Origin: Oceanicaulis alexandrii DSM 11625
GTDB taxonomy: Bacteria; Pseudomonadota; Alphaproteobacteria; Caulobacterales; Maricaulaceae
Assembly (NCBI RefSeq): GCF_000420265.1
Contig: NZ_ATUP01000002.1
Span: 250,501 to 314,500, forward strand
Length of the DNA: 64,000 bases
Direction: 5' to 3'
Shown: in pieces, positions 36,041 through 45,660 of the stretch
Layout of the letters: each line of letters starts with the position of its first letter
How positions within the stretch are numbered: position 1 is the first letter of the stretch
The notes under the pieces: generated by a model
Told to the model about the DNA's origin: nothing
Database searches by the model: none
The model's input: the letters and a program-made list of their open reading frames with translations, nothing else
Translations under genes and position numbers: made by a program

Positions 36041-37720
36041 ATGTTCAAGAATGCATCAATAGGTCAAAAACTGTATTTGGCAGGTGGCGCGCTGGCCGTA
36101 ATGCTGGTGTTGCTGACGGTCGTCAGTGCATTTCAAGTGCGGCGCGCTATGCTTCAGGAGGTCGATCAGGGGCTCTCTGAGATCGTCGAGATCGCCACAA
36201 GCACGATCAGTTCTTATCACGCCAGAGTAGAAGCGGGCGAGATGACGCAGGAAGCGGCTCAGGCTGCTGCGATGCGGGCGCTCAGCGACATGCGCTTTGA
36301 AGGCGACAATTATTTCTTCGTCATTGATTTTGATCACCAGATGATCATGCACGCAGTGCGCCCCCAGCTGAATGGGCAGTCCGTATACAATACGCAGGAC
36401 CCCAACGGGCTGTTCCTGTTTCGCGAGATGACCCAGGTGGCGCGCGCCGAAGGACAGGGTTTTGTGGATTACGGCTGGCCTCGCGCCGGCTCTGACATTC
36501 CTGAGCCCAAACGCAGTTACGTGATGTTGTTTGAGCCTTGGGGGCTGATCACTGGCGCCGGCGTTTATTATGACGATGTTCAGGCCAGCATCTGGTCGAT
36601 CATCAGAGTGCTGGCGCTTGGCAACGGTGTTGTGATCGCCATTTTGTTTGCCGGAGCATACGTGCTCAACCGATCCATCCAGGGGCCTGTCGCGCGCCTG
36701 AGTGGAGCAGTGGAGCGTCTGGCCCAAGGTGATACGGCGGCGGAATTGCCTGAGCCCTACGGCCGGGAAGTGTCCACATTGACGGCGTCCGTGAAAATTC
36801 TTCAGGTTTCCGCGCGTGAGCGCGAACGCCTGGAGGCGGAAGCGCATGCCGCTCAGGAGGCGCAACTCAAGCGCGCCGAGCAGATCGAAGCGCTGGTGTC
36901 GGAGTTTGACCAAAGCGCGTCACAGGCCATCTCCGCGTTTGAAGCCGCGGGTGAGCAGCTCCGTGCGTCGTCCCAGGGAATGAAAGCCAACGCTGGCGCC
37001 ACCGCGGATGGCGCTCGCACTTTGGACGGGGCCGCCCAGACTTCGGCGGAGAGCGTCGAGGTGGTCGCCGCCGCCGCAGAAGAGCTGACCGCCGCGATCA
37101 GCGAGATCAATCAGCAATCCTTGCGTTCCTCTGAAGTGTCCAAATCCGCGGTCGAGCAAGCGGAATCGACACGTCAGGACGTGCAGAAACTGGCGGACGC
37201 CGCCCAGAAGATCGACGGCATTGTCCAGCTGATCGCCGGCGTCACCGAGCAGACCAATCTTCTGGCGCTGAACGCCACCATCGAGGCCGCACGCGCCGGT
37301 GAGGCGGGCAAGGGGTTTGCGGTTGTGGCCAGCGAAGTGAAAGCGCTGGCCGAGCAGACCGCCCATGCGACCGAGAGCATCGCTTCGGAGATCAAAGGCA
37401 TTCAGTCCGCGACGGATGCGTCAGTGAGCGCCATCGAGAAGATCGCAACCGTCATTGGCGAGACCTATGAAATCGCCACCGCCATTTCCGCCGCCATGGA
37501 AGAGCAGCGGGCCGCGGCCGCTGAAATCTCGAGTTCAGCGCAAAACGCCGCCGCCGCCACCGGCGAAGTGCGCACTGAAGTGAGCCAGGCCCAGCAGCGT
37601 GCGGATCAGGCGAACAAGGGCGCCAGCGATCTGGATCAGGCGAGCGTGGCTGTCGCCAGTGAGTCGCAAGGTTTGAAGGCGACCATCGAGCGCTTTCTCT
37701 CTGGCGTTCGCGCCGCCTGA
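36041..37720 (+). CDS. Methyl-accepting chemotaxis protein with Cache sensor
   Basis: 559 residues from the ATG at 36041 (AGGGTGG upstream); a GTG three codons earlier is possible. Architecture: TM1 (~13-35), periplasmic single-Cache domain (~45-185; [53 protein letters not shown]), TM2 (~190-212), HAMP, then the coiled-coil signalling domain with the hairpin tip [35 protein letters not shown]. Cache domains of this type often bind small organic acids; the ligand is unknown. No che genes adjoin. There is no C-terminal CheR-tether pentapeptide. Confidence 0.93.
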   Translation: MFKNASIGQKLYLAGGALAVMLVLLTVVSAFQVRRAMLQEVDQGLSEIVEIATSTISSYHARVEAGEMTQEAAQAAAMRALSDMRFEGDNYFFVIDFDHQMIMHAVRPQLNGQSVYNTQDPNGLFLFREMTQVARAEGQGFVDYGWPRAGSDIPEPKRSYVMLFEPWGLITGAGVYYDDVQASIWSIIRVLALGNGVVIAILFAGAYVLNRSIQGPVARLSGAVERLAQGDTAAELPEPYGREVSTLTASVKILQVSARERERLEAEAHAAQEAQLKRAEQIEALVSEFDQSASQAISAFEAAGEQLRASSQGMKANAGATADGARTLDGAAQTSAESVEVVAAAAEELTAAISEINQQSLRSSEVSKSAVEQAESTRQDVQKLADAAQKIDGIVQLIAGVTEQTNLLALNATIEAARAGEAGKGFAVVASEVKALAEQTAHATESIASEIKGIQSATDASVSAIEKIATVIGETYEIATAISAAMEEQRAAAAEISSSAQNAAAATGEVRTEVSQAQQRADQANKGASDLDQASVAVASESQGLKATIERFLSGVRAA

Positions 37721-37752
37721 CGCTTGCCAGGCGCCGCCGGTGCGCGTTAGCA

Positions 37753-37783
37753 GATCGGGTCCACTCTTGCGGAGAACCCGATC
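37753..37783 (+). promoter_or_regulatory. Inverted repeat around the ribosome-binding site of the TPP enzyme gene
   Basis: GATCGGGT (37753-37760) and ACCCGATC (37776-37783) are perfect complements and frame a 15-nt loop containing the GGAG Shine-Dalgarno. The ATG follows directly at 37784. It could be an operator or an RNA hairpin that exposes or hides the ribosome site. Confidence 0.4.
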
Positions 37784-39430
37784 ATGCCTTCACGCACTGG
37801 CGCCCAGCACCTAATCGCCGCTTTGTCCGCCAATGGCGTTGAGCGAATTTATGGTGTTCCTGGTGAGAGTTATCTGGCGGCCCTTGATGCATTGGTTGAA
37901 GTGGATATTCCCTTTATCCAGTGCCGTCACGAAGCCGGGGCCGCCAATATGGCTGAAGCCCATGGCAAGCTGACCGGGCGTCCGGGCATTTGTTTCGTGA
38001 CACGGGGGCCCGGCGCCACCCAGGCCGCTGTCGGGGTCCACACGGCGCTTCAGGACTCAACGCCGATGATCTTGCTGGTCGGACAGGTCCGCCGTGAGGA
38101 TGAAGGGCGTGAGGCGTTTCAGGAGCTCGATTATGCGCAGGCCTTTGCGGGGCTCGCCAAGGCGGCGTTCGAGATCCGCGATCCCGCTCGTGTGCCTGAA
38201 ATGATGATGCGCGCCTTTGCGCTCGCCATGAACGGGCGGCCTGGACCGGTCGTCGTGGGCTTGCCTGAAGATATGCTGACCGAGATCGCTGACGCGCCCG
38301 AGGCTGCGGCTTTGGTTCCGGCGCGCAGCGAAGTCTCCGCCGAGACAGCGCATGAAATCGCCGCGATGATCGACGCGGCCGAGCGCCCTGTGATGATGGT
38401 GGGCGGGCCGGGCTGGCGCGATGAAGACCGTGAGGCGCTGCATGATTTCGCGGTTCGCGCCAATTGCCCCATCCTGACAAGTTTCCGCGTCAAGCACCTG
38501 TTTGATAATGCTCATTCCCATTATGGCGGTGAGGCGGGCATTGGCGCATGCCCGGCCGTCGTGACGGCTTTGCGCGAAGCGGACCTGATCGTCGCGGTCG
38601 GCCCGCGCCTGGGGGAGATGACCACGCAGAGCTATGATCTGTTCGACGTTCCCGAAGGCGTGGCGGATCGTCTGGTTCACATTCATCCGGGCGGGGAAGA
38701 GCTGGGCCGTGTGTATCGCCCGAAACTGGCCGTCACCGCCCAGGCCGGTCCTGCGCTGAGTGCGATCAGCGCCGCGGCCAAGTCTGGCAACGCAGCCGCT
38801 CGCGCTGACTGGGTCAAGCAATGCCGCGCCGCCTATGACGCCTGGATCGAACCGGTTGAGGTGACGGGTGATGTGAACCCGTCGATCATCTGGCGCGAAA
38901 CGTCAGACAAGCTCGGCGGTCAGGCGATCATGACCAATGGTGCGGGCAATTTTGCGGCCTGGCTGCATCGCTATTGGGTGCACCGGTGCTGCCCCAGCCA
39001 GCTCGCGCCGACTTCGGGCGCCATGGGCTATGGCCTGCCGGCTGCGATCGCCGCGAAGCTGCATTGCCCGGATCGTCCGGTGATCGCGGTGTGCGGAGAT
39101 GGCGATTTCATGATGGCGGCGCCGGAGCTGGCGACGGCCGTCCAGCATGGCGCGAACATCGTGGTGTGTGTCTTTGACAATGGCGCCTATGGCACCATCC
39201 GCATGCACCAGGAGCGCGCCTATCCGGGCCGGGTCAGCGGGACGGATCTCTCCAATCCTGATTTCAAACTGATGGCGGAAGCGTGCGGCTGCGCGGGCTA
39301 TTTCGTCGACAGGACCGAAGACTTCGCTGACGCTCTGGATCAGGCTTTGAACGCGGGCAAGCCCGCCCTGATCCATGTCAAACAGAGCCTGGCTGACATT
39401 GCGCCGGGCAAGACGCTCACACTGAGCTAA
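37784..39430 (+). CDS. Thiamine-pyrophosphate enzyme, acetolactate-synthase-like
   Basis: 548 residues in the three-domain TPP layout. The N-terminal Pyr domain has the catalytic Glu in [22 protein letters not shown] central Rossmann-like domain follows, and the C-terminal PP domain carries [35 protein letters not shown], the GDG...N metal-diphosphate motif. It resembles IlvB-type large subunits, but it has no adjoining ilvN regulatory subunit, so it is probably a catabolic decarboxylase or carboligase, not the branched-chain biosynthetic enzyme. Only 41 bp separate it from kbl on the same strand, so co-transcription is likely. Confidence 0.85.
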   Translation: MPSRTGAQHLIAALSANGVERIYGVPGESYLAALDALVEVDIPFIQCRHEAGAANMAEAHGKLTGRPGICFVTRGPGATQAAVGVHTALQDSTPMILLVGQVRREDEGREAFQELDYAQAFAGLAKAAFEIRDPARVPEMMMRAFALAMNGRPGPVVVGLPEDMLTEIADAPEAAALVPARSEVSAETAHEIAAMIDAAERPVMMVGGPGWRDEDREALHDFAVRANCPILTSFRVKHLFDNAHSHYGGEAGIGACPAVVTALREADLIVAVGPRLGEMTTQSYDLFDVPEGVADRLVHIHPGGEELGRVYRPKLAVTAQAGPALSAISAAAKSGNAAARADWVKQCRAAYDAWIEPVEVTGDVNPSIIWRETSDKLGGQAIMTNGAGNFAAWLHRYWVHRCCPSQLAPTSGAMGYGLPAAIAAKLHCPDRPVIAVCGDGDFMMAAPELATAVQHGANIVVCVFDNGAYGTIRMHQERAYPGRVSGTDLSNPDFKLMAEACGCAGYFVDRTEDFADALDQALNAGKPALIHVKQSLADIAPGKTLTLS

Positions 39431-39471
39431 GTCAGACCTATCCGTTTCCGACCTTCAGGGAGTCCACCCCC

Positions 39472-40677
39472 ATGTCCCAGAGCTTTTATGACCGCCTGAC
39501 TGAAACCCTCGCCGAGATCGATGCGGACGGGCTGTACAAGCGCGAGCGCACCATCACCTCGCAGCAGTATTCCGAGATCGATGTGCGCGGGACAGACGGG
39601 ACCGAGCGCCATGTTCTGAATTTCTGCGCGAATAACTATCTCGGCCTCGCCAACCGCCCCGAGCTGATCGACGCCGCCAAGACTGCGCTTGATCGCTACG
39701 GCTATGGCGTGGCGTCGGTTCGCTTCATCTGCGGCGCGCAGGAGGTCCACAAAGAGCTTGAAGCGGCCATCGCCGACTTCACCGGCCAGGAAGACGCCAT
39801 TCTCTACGCAGCGGCGTTTGACGCCAATGGCGGCCTGTTCGAACCGCTTCTGGGCCCGGAAGACGCGATCATCTCCGACGCGCTGAACCACGCCTCGATC
39901 ATTGACGGCGTGCGTCTGTGCAAGGCCAAGCGCTATCGCTACGCCAATTCGGACATGAATGATCTGGAAGCCCAGCTCAAACAGGCCCGCAAGGATGGCG
40001 CGCGCACGATTCTGATCGTCACGGACGGCGTGTTCTCCATGGACGGCTATATCGCGGATCTGAAGTCCATTTGCGATCTGGCGGACAAGTATGACGCCCT
40101 GACCATGGTCGATGATTGCCACGCCCATGGCTTCATGGGCGCGAAGGGCCGCGGCACCCACGAGCATTGCGGCGTCATGGGGCGGATCGACATCATCACC
40201 GGTACGCTGGGCAAGGCGCTCGGCGGCGCCATGGGCGGCTTCACGGCGGCGAAAAAGCCGGTGATCGACATTCTGCGCCAGCGCTCGCGCCCCTATCTGT
40301 TCTCCAACTCGCTGGCCCCGGCCATCGCAGGCGCCAGCCTGAAAGCGCTGGAGATGGTGCGCGAGGGCGATGATCTGCGCGCCCGGCTGTTTGACAACGC
40401 CAAGCGCTTCCGCGCCGGCATGACCGACGCCGGCTTTGATCTGCTGCCGGGTGAACACCCGATCATTCCGGTGATGCTGGGCGACGCCGCCCTGAGCCAG
40501 AAAATGGCGGACAAGCTGATGGAGGAGGGCGTCTACGTGATCGGCTTCTTCTATCCGGTGGTGCCCAAGGGCAAGGCCCGCATCCGCACCCAGATGAGCG
40601 CCGCGCATACGCCCGAGATGATCGACCGCGCCGTCGCCGCCTTCACCAAGGTCGGTAAAGAGCTTGGTGTTGTCTGA
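39472..40677 (+). CDS. kbl: Glycine C-acetyltransferase (2-amino-3-ketobutyrate CoA ligase)
   Basis: 401 residues. PLP enzyme that splits 2-amino-3-ketobutyrate with CoA into glycine and acetyl-CoA, the second step of threonine catabolism after Tdh. Landmarks: [47 protein letters not shown] and the PLP Lys in [21 protein letters not shown] precedes the ATG. Its last 54 bp (40624-40677) recur at 41539-41592 downstream of an inserted gene. The ending now in use differs from the downstream copy only at three synonymous third positions. In many bacteria kbl and tdh are adjacent; here tdh lies ~3.9 kb away. Confidence 0.96.
   Translation: MSQSFYDRLTETLAEIDADGLYKRERTITSQQYSEIDVRGTDGTERHVLNFCANNYLGLANRPELIDAAKTALDRYGYGVASVRFICGAQEVHKELEAAIADFTGQEDAILYAAAFDANGGLFEPLLGPEDAIISDALNHASIIDGVRLCKAKRYRYANSDMNDLEAQLKQARKDGARTILIVTDGVFSMDGYIADLKSICDLADKYDALTMVDDCHAHGFMGAKGRGTHEHCGVMGRIDIITGTLGKALGGAMGGFTAAKKPVIDILRQRSRPYLFSNSLAPAIAGASLKALEMVREGDDLRARLFDNAKRFRAGMTDAGFDLLPGEHPIIPVMLGDAALSQKMADKLMEEGVYVIGFFYPVVPKGKARIRTQMSAAHTPEMIDRAVAAFTKVGKELGVV
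40624..40677 (+). repeat. Direct repeat, copy 1 (kbl 3' end in use)
   Basis: 54-bp segment ending at the kbl stop codon. It matches 41539-41592 at 51 of 54 positions; the differences are GGT/GGC, AAA/AAG and CTT/CTG, all synonymous. Confidence 0.95.
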
Positions 40678-41489
40678 TGGGAGACGCTGGTCGCCTTGAA
40701 AAAAAGTACCCTGAGTATTTTCTTGAGGCTGGTAAGCGGACAGAAATTGATATTATCCGTATTGTTCAGGCACGAGCAATCTACGCGCAAGCAACCTTGA
40801 AGGGCGGGGCTTTCCAAAGTTTTTCAGGAACGTATAAGGGAAATGTTGCGCAGTTTTTACTTCATTCTTTGACCAATGAAATGGTTGCGGGATTAGCGCG
40901 CCTATTCGCTCCGATTAACATTCAAAGACCAATGCGAGAGCGTGATAGGTCACTTCGCCTTTCGGCGCATGCGCTAAAAAATGATGCCACTCTAGTAAAG
41001 CTATTTATAAGGAATGCTCGTCGCTGGGGTGCTTCAGGTGAATACTCAATCTATGAAGACAGTGGCGTCCGCCAGATGAGCTTCGCGGAAACATTGCGCC
41101 AACGGATAAAAGGAGCGAAAGCGCAAGAGCGTAACGCAATGCTTGAAGTTAAAGTAGCTATTGAAAGAGTTGAAAACTTTTCGAAATCTGAGGCGTATGG
41201 TCGCGTGAGAGCGCATCGATCGGAGCGGTTGTCTCATTCTCTTTTACATTCAGCTGATCGTAGAAAATATCGCATTCCTGAGGATTATTCTCTGACATAT
41301 GGTGATTTAATTGATGCTGTTGATGAGGGAATTGTTGTTGCAGATAACGCATATGGTGCATTTTACAGGACATCATTGGGGCTAGAGGACCTTTCTCAGA
41401 TTTGGTCACAATATGCACTTGAGTTTTGGCATGCTGCAGCGGAGCAAGAGCCTCCTGAACTCGATTTTTCAGATGTACTTCGATCTTAA
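40677..41489 (+). CDS. HEPN/AbiU2-like protein, candidate abortive-infection or toxin gene
   Basis: 270 residues. Its ATG shares the A of the kbl stop (TGATG), so it is translationally coupled to kbl and needs no promoter of its own. The protein is mostly helical and lacks signal or membrane segments. R181-SERLS-H187 followed by S fits the R-x5-H motif of AbiU2-type HEPN ribonuclease-like proteins, and the following YSLTYGDLIDAVDEGIVVADNAY also fits that family's C-terminal part. AbiU2 proteins are linked to phage abortive infection. Base composition is much more AT-rich than the flanks, a sign of transfer. It is the only gene in the insertion, with no visible antitoxin. Family assignment is from motif reading only and needs a profile search. 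Confidence 0.6.
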   Translation: MGDAGRLEKKYPEYFLEAGKRTEIDIIRIVQARAIYAQATLKGGAFQSFSGTYKGNVAQFLLHSLTNEMVAGLARLFAPINIQRPMRERDRSLRLSAHALKNDATLVKLFIRNARRWGASGEYSIYEDSGVRQMSFAETLRQRIKGAKAQERNAMLEVKVAIERVENFSKSEAYGRVRAHRSERLSHSLLHSADRRKYRIPEDYSLTYGDLIDAVDEGIVVADNAYGAFYRTSLGLEDLSQIWSQYALEFWHAAAEQEPPELDFSDVLRS

Positions 41490-41592
41490 TTTTCATGCTG
41501 AATCTATTTCAGTACTTCAAGTTTTTGCATATCTATTTGACCGCGCCGTCGCCGCCTTCACCAAGGTCGGCAAGGAGCTGGGTGTTGTCTGA
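40678..41592 (+). mobile_element. 915-bp insertion at the 3' end of kbl
   Basis: The two 54-bp direct repeats lie exactly 915 bp apart and frame an AT-rich block unlike the high-GC neighbours. The simplest reading is that a DNA segment entered at the 3' end of kbl and restored the coding end with its own near-identical copy, the way integrating elements rebuild their target gene. The downstream copy would be the old gene end. Which copy is ancestral cannot be told from one sequence, so the boundary may equally be placed at 40624-41538. No integrase or transposase is present, so the block would need help in trans or arrived by homologous recombination. Confidence 0.7.
41539..41592 (+). repeat. 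Direct repeat, copy 2 (orphan kbl 3' end)
   Basis: Second copy of the 54-bp kbl tail, still ending in an in-frame VGKELGVV-stop. It is preceded by AT-rich insertion sequence and not by kbl, so it is not translated as part of a gene. The 87 bp from here to the amidohydrolase hold no other gene. Confidence 0.95.
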
Positions 41593-41679
41593 CCGAAATT
41601 TAAGCCAGTCCTGACATGGATCAGGGTTCAAGGTTGATTTGACATGATGTAAAGACCCGACAGTCTGGGAGTTTGCATC

Positions 41680-43098
41680 ATGTCTTTTACCTCACTCGCG
41701 TTCACCGTAATGGCTGCTCTGGCGGCGGCCTCGACGGACGATCTCGTCATACGCAACGTCACCCTCGCCAGTCCGGAACAGGACGCAGCGCTTGAAGGGC
41801 GATGGGTGCGCATCACAGACGGCCGGATCGTCGAGGTCAGCGCCAATCCCATAGAGGTCCATGAAGGCGACACCGTGCTGGACGGGCAGGGCCGGTTCCT
41901 CGCCCCCGGGCTGACAGACAGCCATCACCATGTCTCCTTCGTGCCGGGCATGGGCGCTGCAGGCATGCCGCCAGCAACCGATCATCCTGATCTTGTCGCC
42001 GCCTATATGACGCAGCAGCCGCGCAGCCTGCTCTATCATGGCGTGACGCAAGTGCTCGATCCGGCCCCGCTGACAGGCTGGGAGGGTTTCACCGATCAGC
42101 CCCAACATCCTGATCTGCTGCGCTGTGGCGAGGTTCCCGGACCGCATGACGGCTATCCGATCAACCAGCGGTCCGGCGATCATCCTGCAAGCGCCTATCC
42201 CTATGACATCGCTGCGCCGGACGAGGCGGCGCCCGTTATCGCGCGCATGCAGGCGGACGGCGCTGTCTGTGTGAAAATCTATCTGGAAGACGGTTTCGGC
42301 GCGGCCAGCGACTGGCCGCTGATGAGCGATGAAACCCTGGACGCGATCAAGGCCGAAGCCCAAGCGCGCAATATGCCGGTTCTGGTCCACGCCAACGCCA
42401 TCGACATGTATCAGATCGCGCTCGATCACGGCGTGGGCGTCATGGCGCACGGCTTGTGGAACTGGCAATGGCCCGAGGGCGAACCGCCCGTGGTGGAGAC
42501 GCTGGATCGGGTGATTGAGAGTGAGACCGGATATATGCCCACCTTGCGCGTGATGGCGGGGCTGGCCGATCATGTGCGCCCCGGAACGCTCGACAATCCC
42601 GATCTCGCGCCGGTCACGCCTGCCTCCCTGATGACGTTCTATCGTGAGGGTGGGGCGGACTGGTTCGCTGATGAGCTGGCGTCTGATTTTCCCGCCGATA
42701 TGCCCAGAGACGAGATCGCCGACATTTTCGGCTTCGGCGTGCAGCGCGGCCAACGCGCGCTCGCCTATCTGCACGGTGAGGGCCATCCCGTGATGCTGGC
42801 GAGCGACTGTCCTGGCAGTCCGACCGCCATCAATCAGCCCGGTCTGTGCACGCTGCTTGAGATGGAGGCGATGGCGGAAGCGGGGATGAGCGCGGCGGAG
42901 ATTTTCCGCTCAGGCACGCTCACGATCGCTGCTCAGTTCGGTCTCGAGGCGGAGTATGGCCAGATTGCGCCGGGCTATGTCGCCAATCTGGTCCTGCTGG
43001 GCTCAGACCCCTTTGAGAGCGTCGCCGCCTGGCGGGACATCGAGACGGTGGTCCTGCGCGGCGAGGTGATCGCACGCGACAGCTTGCAGGCGCGCTAA
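41680..43098 (+). CDS. Exported amidohydrolase-superfamily protein
   Basis: 472 residues with a short N-terminal hydrophobic segment (LAFTVMAALAAAS) that may be a signal peptide. It has the amidohydrolase metal site: HxH in DSHHHV, later VLVHANAIDMY and GVMAHGLW supplying His ligands, and a final Asp in VMLASDCPGSP. The small beta-sandwich halves lie at both ends (LVIRNVTLASPEQD and GYVANLVLLGSDPFESV). This resembles the imidazolonepropionase/dipeptidase-like exported group; the substrate is unknown. GGGAG lies ahead of the ATG. It lies just downstream of the kbl insertion, between kbl and tdh. Confidence 0.85.
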   Translation: MSFTSLAFTVMAALAAASTDDLVIRNVTLASPEQDAALEGRWVRITDGRIVEVSANPIEVHEGDTVLDGQGRFLAPGLTDSHHHVSFVPGMGAAGMPPATDHPDLVAAYMTQQPRSLLYHGVTQVLDPAPLTGWEGFTDQPQHPDLLRCGEVPGPHDGYPINQRSGDHPASAYPYDIAAPDEAAPVIARMQADGAVCVKIYLEDGFGAASDWPLMSDETLDAIKAEAQARNMPVLVHANAIDMYQIALDHGVGVMAHGLWNWQWPEGEPPVVETLDRVIESETGYMPTLRVMAGLADHVRPGTLDNPDLAPVTPASLMTFYREGGADWFADELASDFPADMPRDEIADIFGFGVQRGQRALAYLHGEGHPVMLASDCPGSPTAINQPGLCTLLEMEAMAEAGMSAAEIFRSGTLTIAAQFGLEAEYGQIAPGYVANLVLLGSDPFESVAAWRDIETVVLRGEVIARDSLQAR

Positions 43099-43304
43099 AC
43101 GGGGAGGGGCGAGGCGGCGCTAAAGCCTCTTGGGCGCCGCTCTTGCCGCGCCCGCATCCCGCTTGGCTGGTATCGGTGTGAGCGCAGCGCGCCGGTAAAC
43201 TCGTGCGCTGGATGCTTTGCGGGGTGAACCGGGTTTCACATGCTTTTGAGGCGAACCCGTGCCAGTGTCTGTCTTGATACCATGATCCTGGCAAGGGGGA
43301 CGCC

Positions 43305-44486
43305 ATGACCGAAACGCGCACTGCAGCGAACGGAGCTGATGAGAGCGCTGCCAGCAGCGCCCGCCCGGGCGATGAAATGCTGCCCTTTCTCAACAACTTC
43401 CACGACATCTTCACCACCATAGGCGTGTTGATCCTGTTTGCCGGTCTCATCCTGGGGGCGGTCCAGTTTCACGACTCCCTGGATCTGGATCGGGACGGGG
43501 TGGCGTCCGAACTCGTCTCGCTTGGGCTTCTCGGGCTGATCGCTCTCATCGCCTGGGGATTGTCGGCATTGCTGGTGGGGCGGCAGCGCCGCATCCTGCC
43601 GGGGATCGTGTTATGCGCGGTGTTCGTGGTCTGCTTCGGGGGGCTGTTGGTCTGGCTCTATACCTCCTTCATTCTGCCGCTTCTGACAGAGGTTGATCCA
43701 GCGGTCGCCTTTGACCATCTGAGCGTTTTTCAAGAAGAGACTGTCAGCGCGATGCTGAACGAGCTCGGCTGGGCGTTGCGCAGCTGGCCGGTGATGATCG
43801 GGGCGTTCTTCGTGGTGGCGGTCGGTCTGTATTACGCCAGCTTCCGCTTGCCGTTCTCAGGCGGGCTTCTGGGCGTGGCGATCGCGGCGCTGGCCGCGAG
43901 CATCTGGCTGGTGATCGACCCTTACAGCTTCATGGTCTTCAACCCGCTCGCCAGCCTGTTGATGGGGCTTGGGCTGTTTCTGGCCGGAATCGTCTTTGAT
44001 GCGCGCGATCCCGCCCGAACCACACGCCTGTCGGGCACAGGGTTCTGGCTCCACTTTTTCGCTGCGCCGGTTCTCCTCTCCGCCGCCCTGACGATGGCGA
44101 TCAATGGCGTGCGGATCGACCCGCAGGATAGCTTTGTCGGCATGATCTATTTTCCCGAAGGGGGAGAAGACGCCGCCGCCATGCGCGCCGCTGTCGTCAC
44201 CTTGCTGGTCATTGCGGTGTTCGCCCTGGTCTCTCTTCTGATCAACCGACGCGCCTTGATCGTATCAGGCCTGCTGACGACGGGCGTCGCGCTTGGCGTG
44301 CTCGTGAACCAGCTGGGCCTGGACGGCGCGGGCGTGGTGGCGACGACCCTGCTGGTGCTGGGCGGGATCGTGGTGCTGCTCGGGGTCGCGTGGACGCCGG
44401 TGCGGCGCGTGCTGACCGCGCCCTTTCCCAATGCGGGCCTGATCGCCCGGATCATCCCACCGCCCGTGCATGGTCATGAGGGGTGA
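43305..44486 (+). CDS. Polytopic membrane protein of unknown function
   Basis: 393 residues, about ten hydrophobic helices (first ~40-60 TIGVLILFAGLILGAVQF, last ~345-365 ATTLLVLGGIVVLLGVAW), with a soluble N-terminal tail rich in Ala/Glu/Ser. Two longer loops follow helices 3 (EVDPAVAFDHLSVFQEETVSAML) and 7 (RIDPQDSFVGMIYFPEGGEDAAAM). No transporter or enzyme motif is recognisable. AAGGGGG precedes the ATG. It sits between the amidohydrolase and tdh on the same strand, and the 206 bp before it carry no other feature. Confidence 0.75.
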   Translation: MTETRTAANGADESAASSARPGDEMLPFLNNFHDIFTTIGVLILFAGLILGAVQFHDSLDLDRDGVASELVSLGLLGLIALIAWGLSALLVGRQRRILPGIVLCAVFVVCFGGLLVWLYTSFILPLLTEVDPAVAFDHLSVFQEETVSAMLNELGWALRSWPVMIGAFFVVAVGLYYASFRLPFSGGLLGVAIAALAASIWLVIDPYSFMVFNPLASLLMGLGLFLAGIVFDARDPARTTRLSGTGFWLHFFAAPVLLSAALTMAINGVRIDPQDSFVGMIYFPEGGEDAAAMRAAVVTLLVIAVFALVSLLINRRALIVSGLLTTGVALGVLVNQLGLDGAGVVATTLLVLGGIVVLLGVAWTPVRRVLTAPFPNAGLIARIIPPPVHGHEG

Positions 44487-44578
44487 GACGCATCCCCGGT
44501 GAGGGGCGCTCTTTTCTTTCAACGCGCGGCGTGATCAAAGCGAGTTGAGACGTCCACCTCTCAATTGGGAGCCCCCGT

Positions 44579-45613
44579 ATGAAAGCCCTGGTCAAAGCCA
44601 AAGCCGAAGAAGGCCTGTGGTTGCAAGATGTCGACAAGCCCGAGATCGGGCCGGACGACGTCCTGATCCGCGTGCACAACACCGCCATCTGCGGCACTGA
44701 CGTGCATATCTATAACTGGGACGCTTGGGCGCAAAAAAACGTGCCCGTGCCCATGGTCGTCGGCCATGAATTTGGCGGCGTGATCGAGGCGGTGGGTTCC
44801 GACGTGCATCGGGTGACCGTCGGCATGCGCGTGTCCGGCGAAGGCCATGTGGTGGGCGAGAAATCCCGCGCCGTACGCGCCGGGCGATTCCATCTGGACC
44901 CCGACACCAAGGGCGTGGGCGTGAACATGCCGGGCGCGTTCGCCGAATATCTGGTGATCCCCGCGTTCAACGCCGTGCCGCTGCCTGACGACGTCTCCAT
45001 GGAGCAGGCGGCCTTCCTCGATCCGCTGGGCAACGCCGTTCACACCGCCACGGCCTTTGATCTGGTAGGTGAAGACGTTCTGATCACCGGCGCGGGACCC
45101 ATTGGCATCATGGCCGCTGCGGTCGCGCGCCATTGCGGCGCGCGTCATATCGCGGTGACCGACATCAACCCCGATCGCCTGGCGCTTTTGGAAAAGGTCT
45201 GCCCGACCGCTGTGCCGGTGAACACCACCAAGGACGATCTGCGCGATGTGCGCGCCCGTCTGAAGATGACCGAAGGCTTTGATGTGGGCCTTGAAATGTC
45301 GGGCGCGGAACCGGCCTTCAACCAGATGGTCGAGAACATGGTGATGGGCGGCAAGATCGCCATGCTGGGCCTGCCCGGCAAGCCGTTCAATCTCGACATG
45401 GGCAGCCTGATCATGCGCGCGATCACCTTCAAGGGGATCTATGGCCGGGAAATGTTCGAGACCTGGCACAAGATGCTGGCCATGCTGCAATCGGGCCTTG
45501 ATGTCAGCCAGCTCATTACCCACCGCCTGCCGGCGACCGAATACCAGACCGGTTTTGACGCCATGCGCTCAGGCAAGGCGGGCAAGGTGATCCTGGATTG
45601 GACGCAGGTGTAG
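44579..45613 (+). CDS. tdh: L-threonine 3-dehydrogenase lacking the structural zinc site
   Basis: 344 residues, colinear with E. coli Tdh, which oxidises threonine to 2-amino-3-ketobutyrate, the substrate of Kbl. The catalytic zinc ligands are intact (Cys38 in [13 protein letters not shown], His63 and Glu64 in VVGHEF), as are the NAD-binding [15 protein letters not shown] and the [12 protein letters not shown] and ITHRLP signatures. All four Cys of the structural zinc lobe are replaced: E. coli positions 93, 96, 99 and 107 read Gly, Ser, Val and Asp here. The lobe itself is present without an indel. It is separated from kbl by ~3.9 kb. Confidence 0.95.
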   Translation: MKALVKAKAEEGLWLQDVDKPEIGPDDVLIRVHNTAICGTDVHIYNWDAWAQKNVPVPMVVGHEFGGVIEAVGSDVHRVTVGMRVSGEGHVVGEKSRAVRAGRFHLDPDTKGVGVNMPGAFAEYLVIPAFNAVPLPDDVSMEQAAFLDPLGNAVHTATAFDLVGEDVLITGAGPIGIMAAAVARHCGARHIAVTDINPDRLALLEKVCPTAVPVNTTKDDLRDVRARLKMTEGFDVGLEMSGAEPAFNQMVENMVMGGKIAMLGLPGKPFNLDMGSLIMRAITFKGIYGREMFETWHKMLAMLQSGLDVSQLITHRLPATEYQTGFDAMRSGKAGKVILDWTQV

Positions 45614-45660
45614 TCACTTCGTGAATGGCGTCAGGGCGCGTTCTGTCACAGAATGCGCCC

